Source: Heligmosomoides polygyrus polygyrus
Taxonomy: Eukaryota; Nematoda; Chromadorea; Rhabditida; Heligmosomidae
Direction: 5' to 3'
Length of the DNA: 64,000 nt
NCBI GenBank assembly: GCA_947396885.1
Contig: OX377204.1
Coordinates: 53,927,139-53,991,138, forward strand
In this document: in pieces, positions 37,786-47,301 of the stretch
Numbering within the stretch: the first letter of the stretch is position 1
Layout of the letters: the number at the start of each line of letters is the position of its first letter
The notes under the pieces: model-generated
Seen by the model: only the letters and a program-made list of their open reading frames with translations
Told to the model about the DNA's origin: nothing
The model's database searches: none
Translations under genes and position numbers: made by a program

Positions 37786-37916
37786 AATCGTTTTGCAATG
37801 GTCCGTGATGCGCAGATTGGGTGGATGGGAGCTAGCGAGTACACGTACGCGGTGGTCCGCTAGGAGATGAAGTTCTTCGTGGACGCAATGGGCTCCATGC
37901 CTGTCGGCGGTGCTAT

Positions 37917-37998
37917 GCAGCGATGTCCGGCTGGTTAAGGAGACTGACTCGAAATCAATTGGGCTCTGCCCGCGCAGGTTCGAATCCCGCTCGCTGCG
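37917..37998 (+). tRNA. tRNA-Ser(CGA)-like, class G
   Basis: GGCTGG; C28:A42, A51:C63; TTTT. Confidence 0.6.
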
Positions 37999-38109
37999 AA
38001 TCGTTTTGCAATGTTCCGTGATGCGCAGATTGGGGGGATGGGAGCTAGCGAGTACACGTACGCGGCGGTCCGCTAGGAGATGAAGTTCTTCGTGGACGCA
38101 ATGGGCTCC

Positions 38110-38132
38110 AGGTTCGAATCCTGCTCGCTGCG
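38110..38132 (+). pseudogene. truncated tRNA-Ser 3' half
   Basis: Same joint as 31884. Confidence 0.88.
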
Positions 38133-38204
38133 AATCGTTTTGCAATGTTCCATGATGCGCAGATTGGGGGATGGAAGCTGCTCCATGCCTGTCGGCGGTG
38201 CTAT

Positions 38205-38286
38205 GCAGCGATGTCCGAGTGGTTAAGGAGATTGACTCGAAATAAATTGGGCTCTGCCCGCGCAGGTTCGAATCCTGCTCGCTGCG
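38205..38286 (+). tRNA. tRNA-Ser(CGA), class C
   Basis: G30:A40; TTTT. Confidence 0.75.
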
Positions 38287-38417
38287 AATCGTTTTGCAAT
38301 GGTCCGTGATGCGCAGATTGGGTGGATGGGAGCTAACGAGTACACGTACGCGGTGGTCCGCTAGGAGATGAAGTTCTTCGTGGACGCAATGGGCTCCATG
38401 CCTGTCGGCGGTGCTAT

Positions 38418-38499
38418 GCAGCGATGTCCGGTTGGTTAAGGAGATTGACTCGAAATCAATTGGGCTCTGCCCGCGCAGGTTCGAATCCTGCTCGCTGCG
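38418..38499 (+). tRNA. tRNA-Ser(CGA), class D
   Basis: Stems paired; GGTTGG; TTTT. Confidence 0.75.
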
Positions 38500-38630
38500 A
38501 ATCGTTTTGCAATGTTCCGTGATGCGCAGATTATGGGGATGGGAGCTAGCGAGTACACGTACGCGGTGGTCCGCTAGGAGATGAAGTTCTTCGTGGACGC
38601 AATGGGCTCCATGCCTGTCGGCGGTGCTAT

Positions 38631-38712
38631 GCAGCGATGTCCGAGTGGTTAAGGAGATGGACTCGAAATCAATTGGGCTCTGCCCGCGCAGGTTCGAATC
38701 CCGCTCGCTGCG
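38631..38712 (+). tRNA. tRNA-Ser(CGA), class I
   Basis: G29:A41, A51:C63; TTTT. Confidence 0.68.
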
Positions 38713-38843
38713 AATCGTTTTGCAATGTTCCGTGATGCGCAGATTGGGGGGATGGGAGCTAGCGAGTACACGTACGCGGTGGTCCGCTAGGAGATGAAGT
38801 TCTTCGTGGACGCAATGGGCTCCATGCTTGTCGGCGGTGCTAT

Positions 38844-38925
38844 GCAGCGATGTCCGGTTGGTTAAGGAGATTGACTCGAAATCAATTGGGCTCTGCCCGC
38901 GCAGGTTCGAATCCTGCTCGCTGCG
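38844..38925 (+). tRNA. tRNA-Ser(CGA), class D
   Basis: Stems paired; GGTTGG; cttgtcgg leader. Confidence 0.75.
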
Positions 38926-39056
38926 AATCGTTTTGCAATGGTCCGTGATGCGCAGATTGGGTGGATGGGAGCTAGCGAGTACACGTACGCGGTGGTCCGC
39001 TAGGAGATGAAGTTCTTCGTGGACGCAATGGGCTCCATGCCTGTCGGCGGTGCTAT

Positions 39057-39138
39057 GCAGCGATGTCCGGCTGGTTAAGGAGACTGACTCGAAATCAATT
39101 GGGCTCTGCCCGCGCAGGTTCGAATCCCGCTCGCTGCG
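39057..39138 (+). tRNA. tRNA-Ser(CGA)-like, class G
   Basis: GGCTGG; C28:A42, A51:C63; TTTT. Confidence 0.6.
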
Positions 39139-39249
39139 AATCGTTTTGCAATGTTCCGTGATGCGCAGATTGGGGGGATGGGAGCTAGCGAGTACACGTA
39201 CGCGGCGGTCCGCTAGGAGATGAAGTTCTTCGTGGACGCAATGGGCTCC

Positions 39250-39272
39250 AGGTTCGAATCCTGCTCGCTGCG
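39250..39272 (+). pseudogene. truncated tRNA-Ser 3' half
   Basis: Same joint as 31884. Confidence 0.88.
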
Positions 39273-39344
39273 AATCGTTTTGCAATGTTCCATGATGCGC
39301 AGATTGGGGGATGGAAGCTGCTCCATGCCTGTCGGCGGTGCTAT

Positions 39345-39426
39345 GCAGCGATGTCCGAGTGGTTAAGGAGATTGACTCGAAATAAATTGGGCTCTGCCCG
39401 CGCAGGTTCGAATCCTGCTCGCTGCG
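39345..39426 (+). tRNA. tRNA-Ser(CGA), class C
   Basis: G30:A40; TTTT. Confidence 0.75.
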
Positions 39427-39557
39427 AATCGTTTTGCAATGGTCCGTGATGCGCAGATTGGGTGGATGGGAGCTAACGAGTACACGTACGCGGTGGTCCG
39501 CTAGGAGATGAAGTTCTTCGTGGACCCAATGGGCTCCATGCCTGTCGGCGGTGCTAT

Positions 39558-39639
39558 GCAGCGATGTCCGAGTGGTTAAGGAGATTGACTCGAAATAAAT
39601 TGGGCTCTGCCCGCGCAGGTTCGAATCCCGCTCGCTGCG
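39558..39639 (+). tRNA. tRNA-Ser(CGA)-like, class C'
   Basis: G30:A40, A51:C63; TTTT. Confidence 0.68.
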
Positions 39640-39750
39640 AATCGTTTTGCAATGTTCCGTGATGCGCAGATTGGGGGGATGGGAGCTAACGAGTACACGT
39701 ACGCGGCGGTCCGCTAGGAGATGAAGTTCTTCGTGGACGCAATGGGCTCC

Positions 39751-39773
39751 AGGTTCGAATCCTGCTCGCTGCG
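39751..39773 (+). pseudogene. truncated tRNA-Ser 3' half
   Basis: Same joint as 31884, here after a C' copy instead of G, so the fragment has moved between modules. Confidence 0.88.
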
Positions 39774-39845
39774 AATCGTTTTGCAATGTTCCATGATGCG
39801 CAGATTGGGGGATGGAAGCTGCTCCATGCCTGTCGGCGGTGCTAT

Positions 39846-39927
39846 GCAGCGATGTCCGGTTGGTTAAGGAGATTGACTCGAAATCAATTGGGCTCTGCCC
39901 GCGCAGGTTCGAATCCTGCTCGCTGCG
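39846..39927 (+). tRNA. tRNA-Ser(CGA), class D
   Basis: Stems paired; GGTTGG; short spacers on both sides. Confidence 0.75.
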
Positions 39928-39999
39928 AATCGTTTTGCAATGTTCCATGATGCGCAGATTGGGGGATGGAAGCTGCTCCATGCCTGTCGGCGGTGCTAT

Positions 40000-40081
40000 G
40001 CAGCGATGTCCGAGTGGTTAAGGAGATTGACTCGAAATAAATTGGGCTCTGCCCGCGCAGGTTCGAATCCTGCTCGCTGCG
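40000..40081 (+). tRNA. tRNA-Ser(CGA), class C
   Basis: G30:A40; TTTT. Confidence 0.75.
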
Positions 40082-40212
40082 AATCGTTTTGCAATGGTCC
40101 ATGATGCGCAGATTGGGTGGATGGGAGCTAACGAGTACACGTACGCGGTGGTCCGCTAGGAGATGAAGTTCTTCGTGGACGCAATGGGCTCCATGCCTGT
40201 CGGCGGTGCTAT

Positions 40213-40294
40213 GCAGCGATGTCCGAGTGGTTAAGGAGATCGACTCGAAATCAATTGGGCTCTGCCCGCGCAGGTTCGAATCCCGCTCGCTGCG
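40213..40294 (+). tRNA. tRNA-Ser(CGA), class F
   Basis: C29:A41, A51:C63; CTTT; 1-nt shorter spacer follows. Confidence 0.7.
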
Positions 40295-40423
40295 AATCGC
40301 TTTGCAATGTTCCGTGATGCGCAGATTGGGGGATGGGAGCTAGCGAGTACACGTACGCGCGGTCCGCTAGGAGATGAAGTTCTTCGTGGACGCAATGGGC
40401 TCCATGCCTGTCGGCGGTGCTAT

Positions 40424-40505
40424 GCAGCGATGTCCGAGTGGTTAAGGAGGTTGACTAGAAATCAATTGGGCTCTGCCCGCGCAGGTTCGAATCCCGCTCG
40501 CTGCG
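40424..40505 (+). tRNA. tRNA-Ser(AGA), class J
   Basis: Class J exemplar: anticodon AGA, A box intact, G27:T43 wobble (GTTGA/TCAAT), A51:C63, trailer CTTT. The only AGA class right of 25 kb. Confidence 0.7.
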
Positions 40506-40635
40506 AATCGCTTTGCAATGTTCCATGATGCGCAGATTGGGGGATGGGAGCTAGCGAGTACACGTACGCGGTGGTCCGCTAGGAGATGAAGTTCTTCGTG
40601 GACGCAATGGGCTCCATGCCTGTCGGCGGTGCTAT

Positions 40636-40717
40636 GCAGCGATGTCCGGTTGGTTAAGGAGACTGACTCGAAATCAATTGGGCTCTGCCCACACAGGTTC
40701 GAATCCCGCTCGCTGCG
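40636..40717 (+). tRNA. tRNA-Ser(CGA)-like, class K
   Basis: Class K exemplar: GGTTGG, C28:A42, A49:C65, A51:C63 (variable/T region reads GCCCACACAGG); TTTT. Probable pseudogene. Confidence 0.6.
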
Positions 40718-40848
40718 AATCGTTTTGCAATGTTCCGTGATGCGCAGATTGGGGGGATGGGAGCTAGCGAGTACACGTACGCGGCGGTCCGCTAGGAGAT
40801 GAAGTTCTTCGTGGACGCAATGGGCTCCATGCCTGTCGGCGGTGCTAT

Positions 40849-40930
40849 GCAGCGATGTCCGGTTGGTTAAGGAGATTGACTCGAAATAAATTGGGCTCTG
40901 CCCGCGCAGGTTTGAATCCTGCTCGCTGCG
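40849..40930 (+). tRNA. tRNA-Ser(CGA)-like, class E with B-box change
   Basis: GGTTGG, G30:A40; B box GGTTTGAATCC; TTTT. Confidence 0.6.
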
Positions 40931-41061
40931 AATCGTTTTGCAATGGTCCGTGATGCGCAGATTGGGTGGATGGGAGCTAGCGAGTACACGTACGCGGTCG
41001 TCCGCTAGGAGATGAAGTTCTTCGTGGACGCAATGGGCTCCATGCCTGTCGGCGGTGCTAT

Positions 41062-41143
41062 GCAGCGATGTCCGAGTGGTTAAGGAGATCGACTCGAAAT
41101 CAATTGGGCTCTGCCCGCGCAGGTTCGAATCCCGCTCGCTGCG
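41062..41143 (+). tRNA. tRNA-Ser(CGA), class F
   Basis: C29:A41, A51:C63; CTTT. Confidence 0.7.
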
Positions 41144-41272
41144 AATCGCTTTGCAATGTTCCGTGATGCGCAGATTGGGGGATGGGAGCTAGCGAGTACA
41201 CGTACGCGCGGTCCGCTAGGAGATGAAGTTCTTCGTGGACGCAATGGGCTCCATGCCTGTCGGCGGTGCTAT

Positions 41273-41354
41273 GCAGCGATGTCCGAGTGGTTAAGGAGGT
41301 TGACTAGAAATCAATTGGGCTCTGCCCGCGCAGGTTCGAATCCCGCTCGCTGCG
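41273..41354 (+). tRNA. tRNA-Ser(AGA), class J
   Basis: G27:T43, A51:C63; CTTT. Confidence 0.7.
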
Positions 41355-41484
41355 AATCGCTTTGCAATGTTCCATGATGCGCAGATTGGGGGATGGGAGC
41401 TAGCGAGTACACGTACGCGGTGGTCCGCTAGGAGATGAAGTTCTTCGTGGACGCAATGGGCTCCATGCCTGTCGGCGGTGCTAT

Positions 41485-41566
41485 GCAGCGATGTCCGGTT
41501 GGTTAAGGAGACTGACTCGAAATCAATTGGGCTCTGCCCACACAGGTTCGAATCCCGCTCGCTGTG
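41485..41566 (+). tRNA. tRNA-Ser(CGA)-like, class K with C72T
   Basis: K defects plus G1:T72 wobble. Confidence 0.58.
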
Positions 41567-41697
41567 AATCGTTTTGCAATGTTCCGTGATGCGCAGATTG
41601 GGGGGATGGGAGCTAGCGAGTACACGTACGCGGCGGTCCGCTAGGAGATGAAGTTCTTCGTGGACGCAATGGGCTCCATGCCTGTCGGCGGTGCTAT

Positions 41698-41779
41698 GCA
41701 GCGATGTCCGGTTGGTTAAGGAGATTGACTCGAAATAAATTGGGCTCTGCCCGCGCAGGTTCGAATCCTGCTCGCTGCG
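41698..41779 (+). tRNA. tRNA-Ser(CGA)-like, class E
   Basis: GGTTGG, G30:A40; short spacer follows. Confidence 0.65.
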
Positions 41780-41851
41780 AATCGTTTTGCAATGTTCCAT
41801 GATGCGCAGATTGGGGGATGGAAGCTGCTCCATGCCTGTCGGCGGTGCTAT

Positions 41852-41933
41852 GCAGCGATGTCCGAGTGGTTAAGGAGATTGACTCGAAATAAATTGGGCT
41901 CTGCCCGCGCAGGTTCGAATCCTGCTCGCTGCG
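41852..41933 (+). tRNA. tRNA-Ser(CGA), class C
   Basis: G30:A40; TTTT. Confidence 0.75.
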
Positions 41934-42064
41934 AATCGTTTTGCAATGGTCCGTGATGCGCAGATTGGGTGGATGGGAGCTAGCGAGTACACGTACGCGG
42001 TCGTCCGCTAGGAGATGAAGTTCTTCGTGGACGCAATGGGCTCCATGCCTGTCGGCGGTGCTAT

Positions 42065-42146
42065 GCAGCGATGTCCGAGTGGTTAAGGAGATCGACTCGA
42101 AATCAATTGGGCTCTGCCCGCGCAGGTTCGAATCCCGCTCGCTGCG
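42065..42146 (+). tRNA. tRNA-Ser(CGA), class F
   Basis: C29:A41, A51:C63; CTTT. Confidence 0.7.
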
Positions 42147-42276
42147 AATCGCTTTGCAATGTTCCGTGATGCGCAGATTGGGGGATGGGAGCTAGCGAGT
42201 ACACGTACGCGGCGGTCCGCTAGGAGATGAAGTTCTTCGTGGACGCAATGGGCTCCATGCCTGTCGGCGGTGCTAT

Positions 42277-42358
42277 GCAGCGATGTCCGGTTGGTTAAGG
42301 AGATTGACTCGAAATAAATTGGGCTCTGCCCGCGCAGGTTCGAATCCTGCTCGCTGCG
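42277..42358 (+). tRNA. tRNA-Ser(CGA)-like, class E
   Basis: GGTTGG, G30:A40; inserted between F and J relative to sister modules. Confidence 0.65.
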
Positions 42359-42430
42359 AATCGTTTTGCAATGTTCCATGATGCGCAGATTGGGGGATGG
42401 AAGCTGCTCCATGCCTGTCGGCGGTGCTAT

Positions 42431-42512
42431 GCAGCGATGTCCGAGTGGTTAAGGAGGTTGACTAGAAATCAATTGGGCTCTGCCCGCGCAGGTTCGAATC
42501 CCGCTCGCTGCG
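42431..42512 (+). tRNA. tRNA-Ser(AGA), class J
   Basis: G27:T43, A51:C63; CTTT. Confidence 0.7.
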
Positions 42513-42642
42513 AATCGCTTTGCAATGTTCCATGATGCGCAGATTGGGGGATGGGAGCTAGCGAGTACACGTACGCGGTGGTCCGCTAGGAGATGAAGTT
42601 CTTCGTGGACGCAATGGGCTCCATGCCTGTCGGCGGTGCTAT

Positions 42643-42724
42643 GCAGCGATGTCCGGTTGGTTAAGGAGACTGACTCGAAATCAATTGGGCTCTGCCCACA
42701 CAGGTTCGAATCCCGCTCGCTGTG
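42643..42724 (+). tRNA. tRNA-Ser(CGA)-like, class K with C72T
   Basis: K defects plus G1:T72, shared with 41485. Confidence 0.58.
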
Positions 42725-42855
42725 AATCGTTTTGCAATGTTCCGTGATGCGCAGATTGGGGGGATGGGAGCTAGCGAGTACACGTACGCGGCGGTCCGCT
42801 AGGAGATGAAGTTCTTCGTGGACGCAATGGGCTCCATGCCTGTCGGCGGTGCTAT

Positions 42856-42937
42856 GCAGCGATGTCCGGTTGGTTAAGGAGATTGACTCGAAATAAATTG
42901 GGCTCTGCCCGCGCAGGTTCGAATCCTGCTCGCTGCG
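42856..42937 (+). tRNA. tRNA-Ser(CGA)-like, class E
   Basis: GGTTGG, G30:A40; TTTT. Confidence 0.65.
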
Positions 42938-43009
42938 AATCGTTTTGCAATGTTCCATGATGCGCAGATTGGGGGATGGAAGCTGCTCCATGCCTGTCGG
43001 CGGTGCTAT

Positions 43010-43091
43010 GCAGCGATGTCCGAGTGGTTAAGGAGATTGACTCGAAATAAATTGGGCTCTGCCCGCGCAGGTTCGAATCCTGCTCGCTGCG
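43010..43091 (+). tRNA. tRNA-Ser(CGA), class C
   Basis: G30:A40; TTTT. Confidence 0.75.
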
Positions 43092-43222
43092 AATCGTTTT
43101 GCAATGGTCCGTGATGCGCAGATTGGGTGGATGGGAGCTAGCGAGTACACGTACGCGGTCGTCCGCTAGGAGATGAAGTTCTTCGTGGACGCAATGGGCT
43201 CCATGCCTGTCGGCGGTGCTAT

Positions 43223-43304
43223 GCAGCGATGTCCGAGTGGTTAAGGAGATCGACTCGAAATCAATTGGGCTCTGCCCGCGCAGGTTCGAATCCCGCTCGC
43301 TGCG
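43223..43304 (+). tRNA. tRNA-Ser(CGA), class F
   Basis: C29:A41, A51:C63; CTTT. Confidence 0.7.
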
Positions 43305-43433
43305 AATCGCTTTGCAATGTTCCGTGATGCGCAGATTGGGGGATGGGAGCTAGCGAGTACACGTACGCGCGGTCCGCTAGGAGATGAAGTTCTTCGTGGA
43401 CGCAATGGGCTCCATGCCTGTCGGCGGTGCTAT

Positions 43434-43515
43434 GCAGCGATGTCCGAGTGGTTAAGGAGGTTGACTAGAAATCAATTGGGCTCTGCCCGCGCAGGTTCGA
43501 ATCCCGCTCGCTGCG
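43434..43515 (+). tRNA. tRNA-Ser(AGA), class J
   Basis: G27:T43, A51:C63; CTTT. Confidence 0.7.
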
Positions 43516-43645
43516 AATCGCTTTGCAATGTTCCATGATGCGCAGATTGGGGGATGGGAGCTAGCGAGTACACGTACGCGGTGGTCCGCTAGGAGATGAA
43601 GTTCTTCGTGGACGCAATGGGCTCCATGCCTGTCGGCGGTGCTAT

Positions 43646-43727
43646 GCAGCGATGTCCGGTTGGTTAAGGAGACTGACTCGAAATCAATTGGGCTCTGCCC
43701 ACACAGGTTCGAATCCCGCTCGCTGCG
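43646..43727 (+). tRNA. tRNA-Ser(CGA)-like, class K
   Basis: GGTTGG, C28:A42, A49:C65, A51:C63. Confidence 0.6.
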
Positions 43728-43858
43728 AATCGTTTTGCAATGTTCCGTGATGCGCAGATTGGGGGGATGGGAGCTAGCGAGTACACGTACGCGGCGGTCC
43801 GCTAGGAGATGAAGTTCTTCGTGGACGCAATGGGCTCCATGCCTGTCGGCGGTGCTAT

Positions 43859-43940
43859 GCAGCGATGTCCGGTTGGTTAAGGAGATTGACTCGAAATAAA
43901 TTGGGCTCTGCCCGCGCAGGTTCGAATCCTGCTCGCTGCG
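43859..43940 (+). tRNA. tRNA-Ser(CGA)-like, class E
   Basis: GGTTGG, G30:A40; TTTT. Confidence 0.65.
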
Positions 43941-44012
43941 AATCGTTTTGCAATGTTCCATGATGCGCAGATTGGGGGATGGAAGCTGCTCCATGCCTGT
44001 CGGCGGTGCTAT

Positions 44013-44094
44013 GCAGCGATGTCCGAGTGGTTAAGGAGATTGACTCGAAATAAATTGGGCTCTGCCCGCGCAGGTTCGAATCCTGCTCGCTGCG
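44013..44094 (+). tRNA. tRNA-Ser(CGA), class C
   Basis: G30:A40; opens a 1,432-bp cassette. Confidence 0.75.
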
Positions 44095-44225
44095 AATCGT
44101 TTTGCAATGGTCCGTGATGCGCAGATTGGGTGGATGGGAGCTAGCGAGTACACGTACGCGGTGGTCCGCTAGGAGATGAAGTTCTTCGTGGACGCAATGG
44201 GCTCCATGCCTGTCGGCGGTGCTAT

Positions 44226-44307
44226 GCAGCGATGTCCGGCTGGTTAAGGAGACTGACTCGAAATCAATTGGGCTCTGCCCGCGCAGGTTCGAATCCCGCT
44301 CGCTGCG
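44226..44307 (+). tRNA. tRNA-Ser(CGA)-like, class G
   Basis: GGCTGG; C28:A42, A51:C63; TTTT. Confidence 0.6.
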
Positions 44308-44438
44308 AATCGTTTTGCAATGTTCCGTGATGCGCAGATTGGGTGGATGGGAGCTAACGAGTACACGTACGCGGTGGTCCGCTAGGAGATGAAGTTCTTC
44401 GTGGACGCAATGGGCTCCATGCCTGTCGGCGGTGCTAT

Positions 44439-44520
44439 GCAGCGATGTCCGGTTGGTTAAGGAGATTGACTCGAAATCAATTGGGCTCTGCCCGCGCAGG
44501 TTCGAATCCTGCTCGCTGCG
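44439..44520 (+). tRNA. tRNA-Ser(CGA), class D
   Basis: Stems paired; GGTTGG; TTTT. Confidence 0.75.
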
Positions 44521-44651
44521 AATCGTTTTGCAATGTTCCGTGATGCGCAGATTATGGGGATGGGAGCTAGCGAGTACACGTACGCGGTGGTCCGCTAGGA
44601 GATGAAGTTCTTCGTGGACGCAATGGGCTCCATGCCTGTCGGCGGTGCTAT

Positions 44652-44733
44652 GCAGCGATGTCCGAGTGGTTAAGGAGATGGACTCGAAATCAATTGGGCT
44701 CTGCCCGCGCAGGTTCGAATCCCGCTCGCTGCG
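44652..44733 (+). tRNA. tRNA-Ser(CGA), class I
   Basis: G29:A41, A51:C63; TTTT. Confidence 0.68.
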
Positions 44734-44864
44734 AATCGTTTTGCAATGTTCCGTGATGCGCAGATTGGGGGGATGGGAGCTAGCGAGTACACGTACGCGG
44801 TGGTCCGCTAGGAGATGAAGTTCTTCGTGGACGCAATGGGCTCCATGCTTGTCGGCGGTGCTAT

Positions 44865-44946
44865 GCAGCGATGTCCGGTTGGTTAAGGAGATTGACTCGA
44901 AATCAATTGGGCTCTGCCCGCGCAGGTTCGAATCCTGCTCGCTGCG
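44865..44946 (+). tRNA. tRNA-Ser(CGA), class D
   Basis: Stems paired; GGTTGG; cttgtcgg leader. Confidence 0.75.
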
Positions 44947-45077
44947 AATCGTTTTGCAATGGTCCGTGATGCGCAGATTGGGTGGATGGGAGCTAGCGAG
45001 TACACGTACGCGGTGGTCCGCTAGGAGATGAAGTTCTTCGTGGACGCAATGGGCTCCATGCCTGTCGGCGGTGCTAT

Positions 45078-45159
45078 GCAGCGATGTCCGGCTGGTTAAG
45101 GAGACTGACTCGAAATCAATTGGGCTCTGCCCGCGCAGGTTCGAATCCCGCTCGCTGCG
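45078..45159 (+). tRNA. tRNA-Ser(CGA)-like, class G
   Basis: GGCTGG; C28:A42, A51:C63; TTTT. Confidence 0.6.
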
Positions 45160-45290
45160 AATCGTTTTGCAATGTTCCGTGATGCGCAGATTGGGGGGAT
45201 GGGAGCTAGCGAGTACACGTACGCGGCGGTCCGCTAGGAGATGAAGTTCTTCGTGGACGCAATGGGCTCCATGCCTGTCGGCGGTGCTAT

Positions 45291-45372
45291 GCAGCGATGT
45301 GCGGTTGGTTAAGGAGATTGACTCGAAATAAATTGGGCTCTGCCCGCGCAGGTTCGAATCCTGCTCGCTGCG
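45291..45372 (+). tRNA. tRNA-Ser(CGA)-like, class H
   Basis: C11G, GGTTGG, G30:A40; TTTT. Confidence 0.6.
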
Positions 45373-45444
45373 AATCGTTTTGCAATGTTCCATGATGCGC
45401 AGATTGGGGGATGGAAGCTGCTCCATGCCTGTCGGCGGTGCTAT

Positions 45445-45526
45445 GCAGCGATGTCCGAGTGGTTAAGGAGATTGACTCGAAATAAATTGGGCTCTGCCCG
45501 CGCAGGTTCGAATCCTGCTCGCTGCG
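45445..45526 (+). tRNA. tRNA-Ser(CGA), class C
   Basis: G30:A40; TTTT. Confidence 0.75.
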
Positions 45527-45657
45527 AATCGTTTTGCAATGGTCCGTGATGCGCAGATTGGGTGGATGGGAGCTAACGAGTACACGTACGCGGTGGTCCG
45601 CTAGGAGATGAAGTTCTTCGTGGACGCAATGGGCTCCATGCCTGTCGGCGGTGCTAT

Positions 45658-45739
45658 GCAGCGATGTCCGGTTGGTTAAGGAGATTGACTCGAAATCAAT
45701 TGGGCTCTGCCCGCGCAGGTTCGAATCCTGCTCGCTGCG
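45658..45739 (+). tRNA. tRNA-Ser(CGA), class D
   Basis: Stems paired; GGTTGG; gattatgtgg spacer. Confidence 0.75.
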
Positions 45740-45870
45740 AATCGTTTTGCAATGTTCCGTGATGCGCAGATTATGTGGATGGGAGCTAGCGAGTACACGT
45801 ACGCGGTGGTCCGCTAGGAGATGAAGTTCTTCGTGGACGCAATGGGCTCCATGCCTGTCGGCGGTGCTAT

Positions 45871-45952
45871 GCAGCGATGTCCGGTTGGTTAAGGAGATTG
45901 ACTCGAAATAAATTGGGCTCTGCCCGCGCAGGTTCGAATCCTGCTCGCTGCG
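45871..45952 (+). tRNA. tRNA-Ser(CGA)-like, class E
   Basis: GGTTGG, G30:A40; TTTT. Confidence 0.65.
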
Positions 45953-46083
45953 AATCGTTTTGCAATGGTCCGTGATGCGCAGATTGGGTGGATGGGAGCT
46001 AACGAGTACACGTACGCGGTGGTCCGCTAGGAGATGAAGTTCTTCGTGGACGCAATGGGCTCCATGCCTGTCGGCGGTGCTAT

Positions 46084-46165
46084 GCAGCGATGTCCGAGTG
46101 GTTAAGGAGATCGACTCGAAATCAATTGGGCTCTGCCCGCGCAGGTTCGAATCCCGCTCGCTGCG
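46084..46165 (+). tRNA. tRNA-Ser(CGA), class F
   Basis: C29:A41, A51:C63; CTTT; ccatgatg spacer but full length. Confidence 0.7.
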
Positions 46166-46295
46166 AATCGCTTTGCAATGTTCCATGATGCGCAGATTGG
46201 GGGATGGGAGCTAGCGAGTACACGTACGCGGTGGTCCGCTAGGAGATGAAGTTCTTCGTGGACGCAATGGGCTCCATGCTTGTCGGCGGTGCTAT

Positions 46296-46377
46296 GCAGC
46301 GATGTCCGGTTGGTTAAGGAGATTGACTCGAAATCAATTGGGCTCTGCCCGCGCAGGTTCGAATCCTGCTCGCTGCG
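46296..46377 (+). tRNA. tRNA-Ser(CGA), class D
   Basis: Stems paired; GGTTGG; cttgtcgg leader. Confidence 0.75.
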
Positions 46378-46508
46378 AATCGTTTTGCAATGGTCCGTGA
46401 TGCGCAGATTGGGTGGATGGGAGCTAGCGAGTACACGTACGCGGTGGTCCGCTAGGAGATGAAGTTCTTCGTGGACGCAATGGGCTCCATGCCTGTCGGC
46501 GGTGCTAT

Positions 46509-46590
46509 GCAGCGATGTCCGGCTGGTTAAGGAGACTGACTCGAAATCAATTGGGCTCTGCCCGCGCAGGTTCGAATCCCGCTCGCTGCG
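46509..46590 (+). tRNA. tRNA-Ser(CGA)-like, class G
   Basis: GGCTGG; C28:A42, A51:C63; TTTT. Confidence 0.6.
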
Positions 46591-46721
46591 AATCGTTTTG
46601 CAATGTTCCGTGATGCGCAGATTGGGGGGATGGGAGCTAGCGAGTACACGTACGCGGCGGTCCGCTAGGAGATGAAGTTCTTCGTGGACGCAATGGGCTC
46701 CATGCCTGTCGGCGGTGCTAT

Positions 46722-46803
46722 GCAGCGATGTGCGGTTGGTTAAGGAGATTGACTCGAAATAAATTGGGCTCTGCCCGCGCAGGTTCGAATCCTGCTCGCT
46801 GCG
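46722..46803 (+). tRNA. tRNA-Ser(CGA)-like, class H
   Basis: C11G, GGTTGG, G30:A40; TTTT. Confidence 0.6.
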
Positions 46804-46875
46804 AATCGTTTTGCAATGTTCCATGATGCGCAGATTGGGGGATGGAAGCTGCTCCATGCCTGTCGGCGGTGCTAT

Positions 46876-46957
46876 GCAGCGATGTCCGAGTGGTTAAGGA
46901 GATTGACTCGAAATAAATTGGGCTCTGCCCGCGCAGGTTCGAATCCTGCTCGCTGCG
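46876..46957 (+). tRNA. tRNA-Ser(CGA), class C
   Basis: G30:A40; TTTT. Confidence 0.75.
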
Positions 46958-47088
46958 AATCGTTTTGCAATGGTCCGTGATGCGCAGATTGGGTGGATGG
47001 GAGCTAACGAGTACACGTACGCGGTGGTCCGCTAGGAGATGAAGTTCTTCGTGGACGCAATGGGCTCCATGCCTGTCGGCGGTGCTAT

Positions 47089-47170
47089 GCAGCGATGTCC
47101 GGTTGGTTAAGGAGATTGACTCGAAATCAATTGGGCTCTGCCCGCGCAGGTTCGAATCCTGCTCGCTGCG
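47089..47170 (+). tRNA. tRNA-Ser(CGA), class D
   Basis: Stems paired; GGTTGG; gattatgtgg spacer. Confidence 0.75.
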
Positions 47171-47301
47171 AATCGTTTTGCAATGTTCCGTGATGCGCAG
47201 ATTATGTGGATGGGAGCTAGCGAGTACACGTACGCGGTGGTCCGCTAGGAGATGAAGTTCTTCGTGGACGCAATGGGCTCCATGCCTGTCGGCGGTGCTA
47301 T

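Larger units (their letters stand above)
43223..44012 (+). repeat. 790-bp F-J-K-E cassette
   Basis: The F, J, K and short-spacer E copies recur at 48943-49732 with the same length. Related versions begin at 40213, 41062 and 42065, and J-K-E alone begins at 54510. The F-to-J spacer has a 1-nt deletion (tacgcgcggtcc), giving a 211-bp step. Confidence 0.8.
44013..45444 (+). repeat. 1,432-bp C-G-D-I-D-G-H cassette
   Basis: The same seven-copy cassette with the same 1,432-bp length starts at 28187, 33486, 44013, 49733 and 55089. A sixth, altered form starts at 56521. It is dispersed among other modules rather than only being in tandem. Confidence 0.82.

Noticed and set aside
36001..39981. Long minus-strand ORF as a real repeat protein gene (also 30702-33467, 56363-58786, 28029-29600, 43855-45426 and many shorter ones)
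   Set aside because: It runs antisense through tRNA genes with the tRNA B box in every repeat; openness follows from the 3 x 71-bp period; frames break wherever 212-, 153- or 154-bp steps occur; no promoter, intron or domain is visible.
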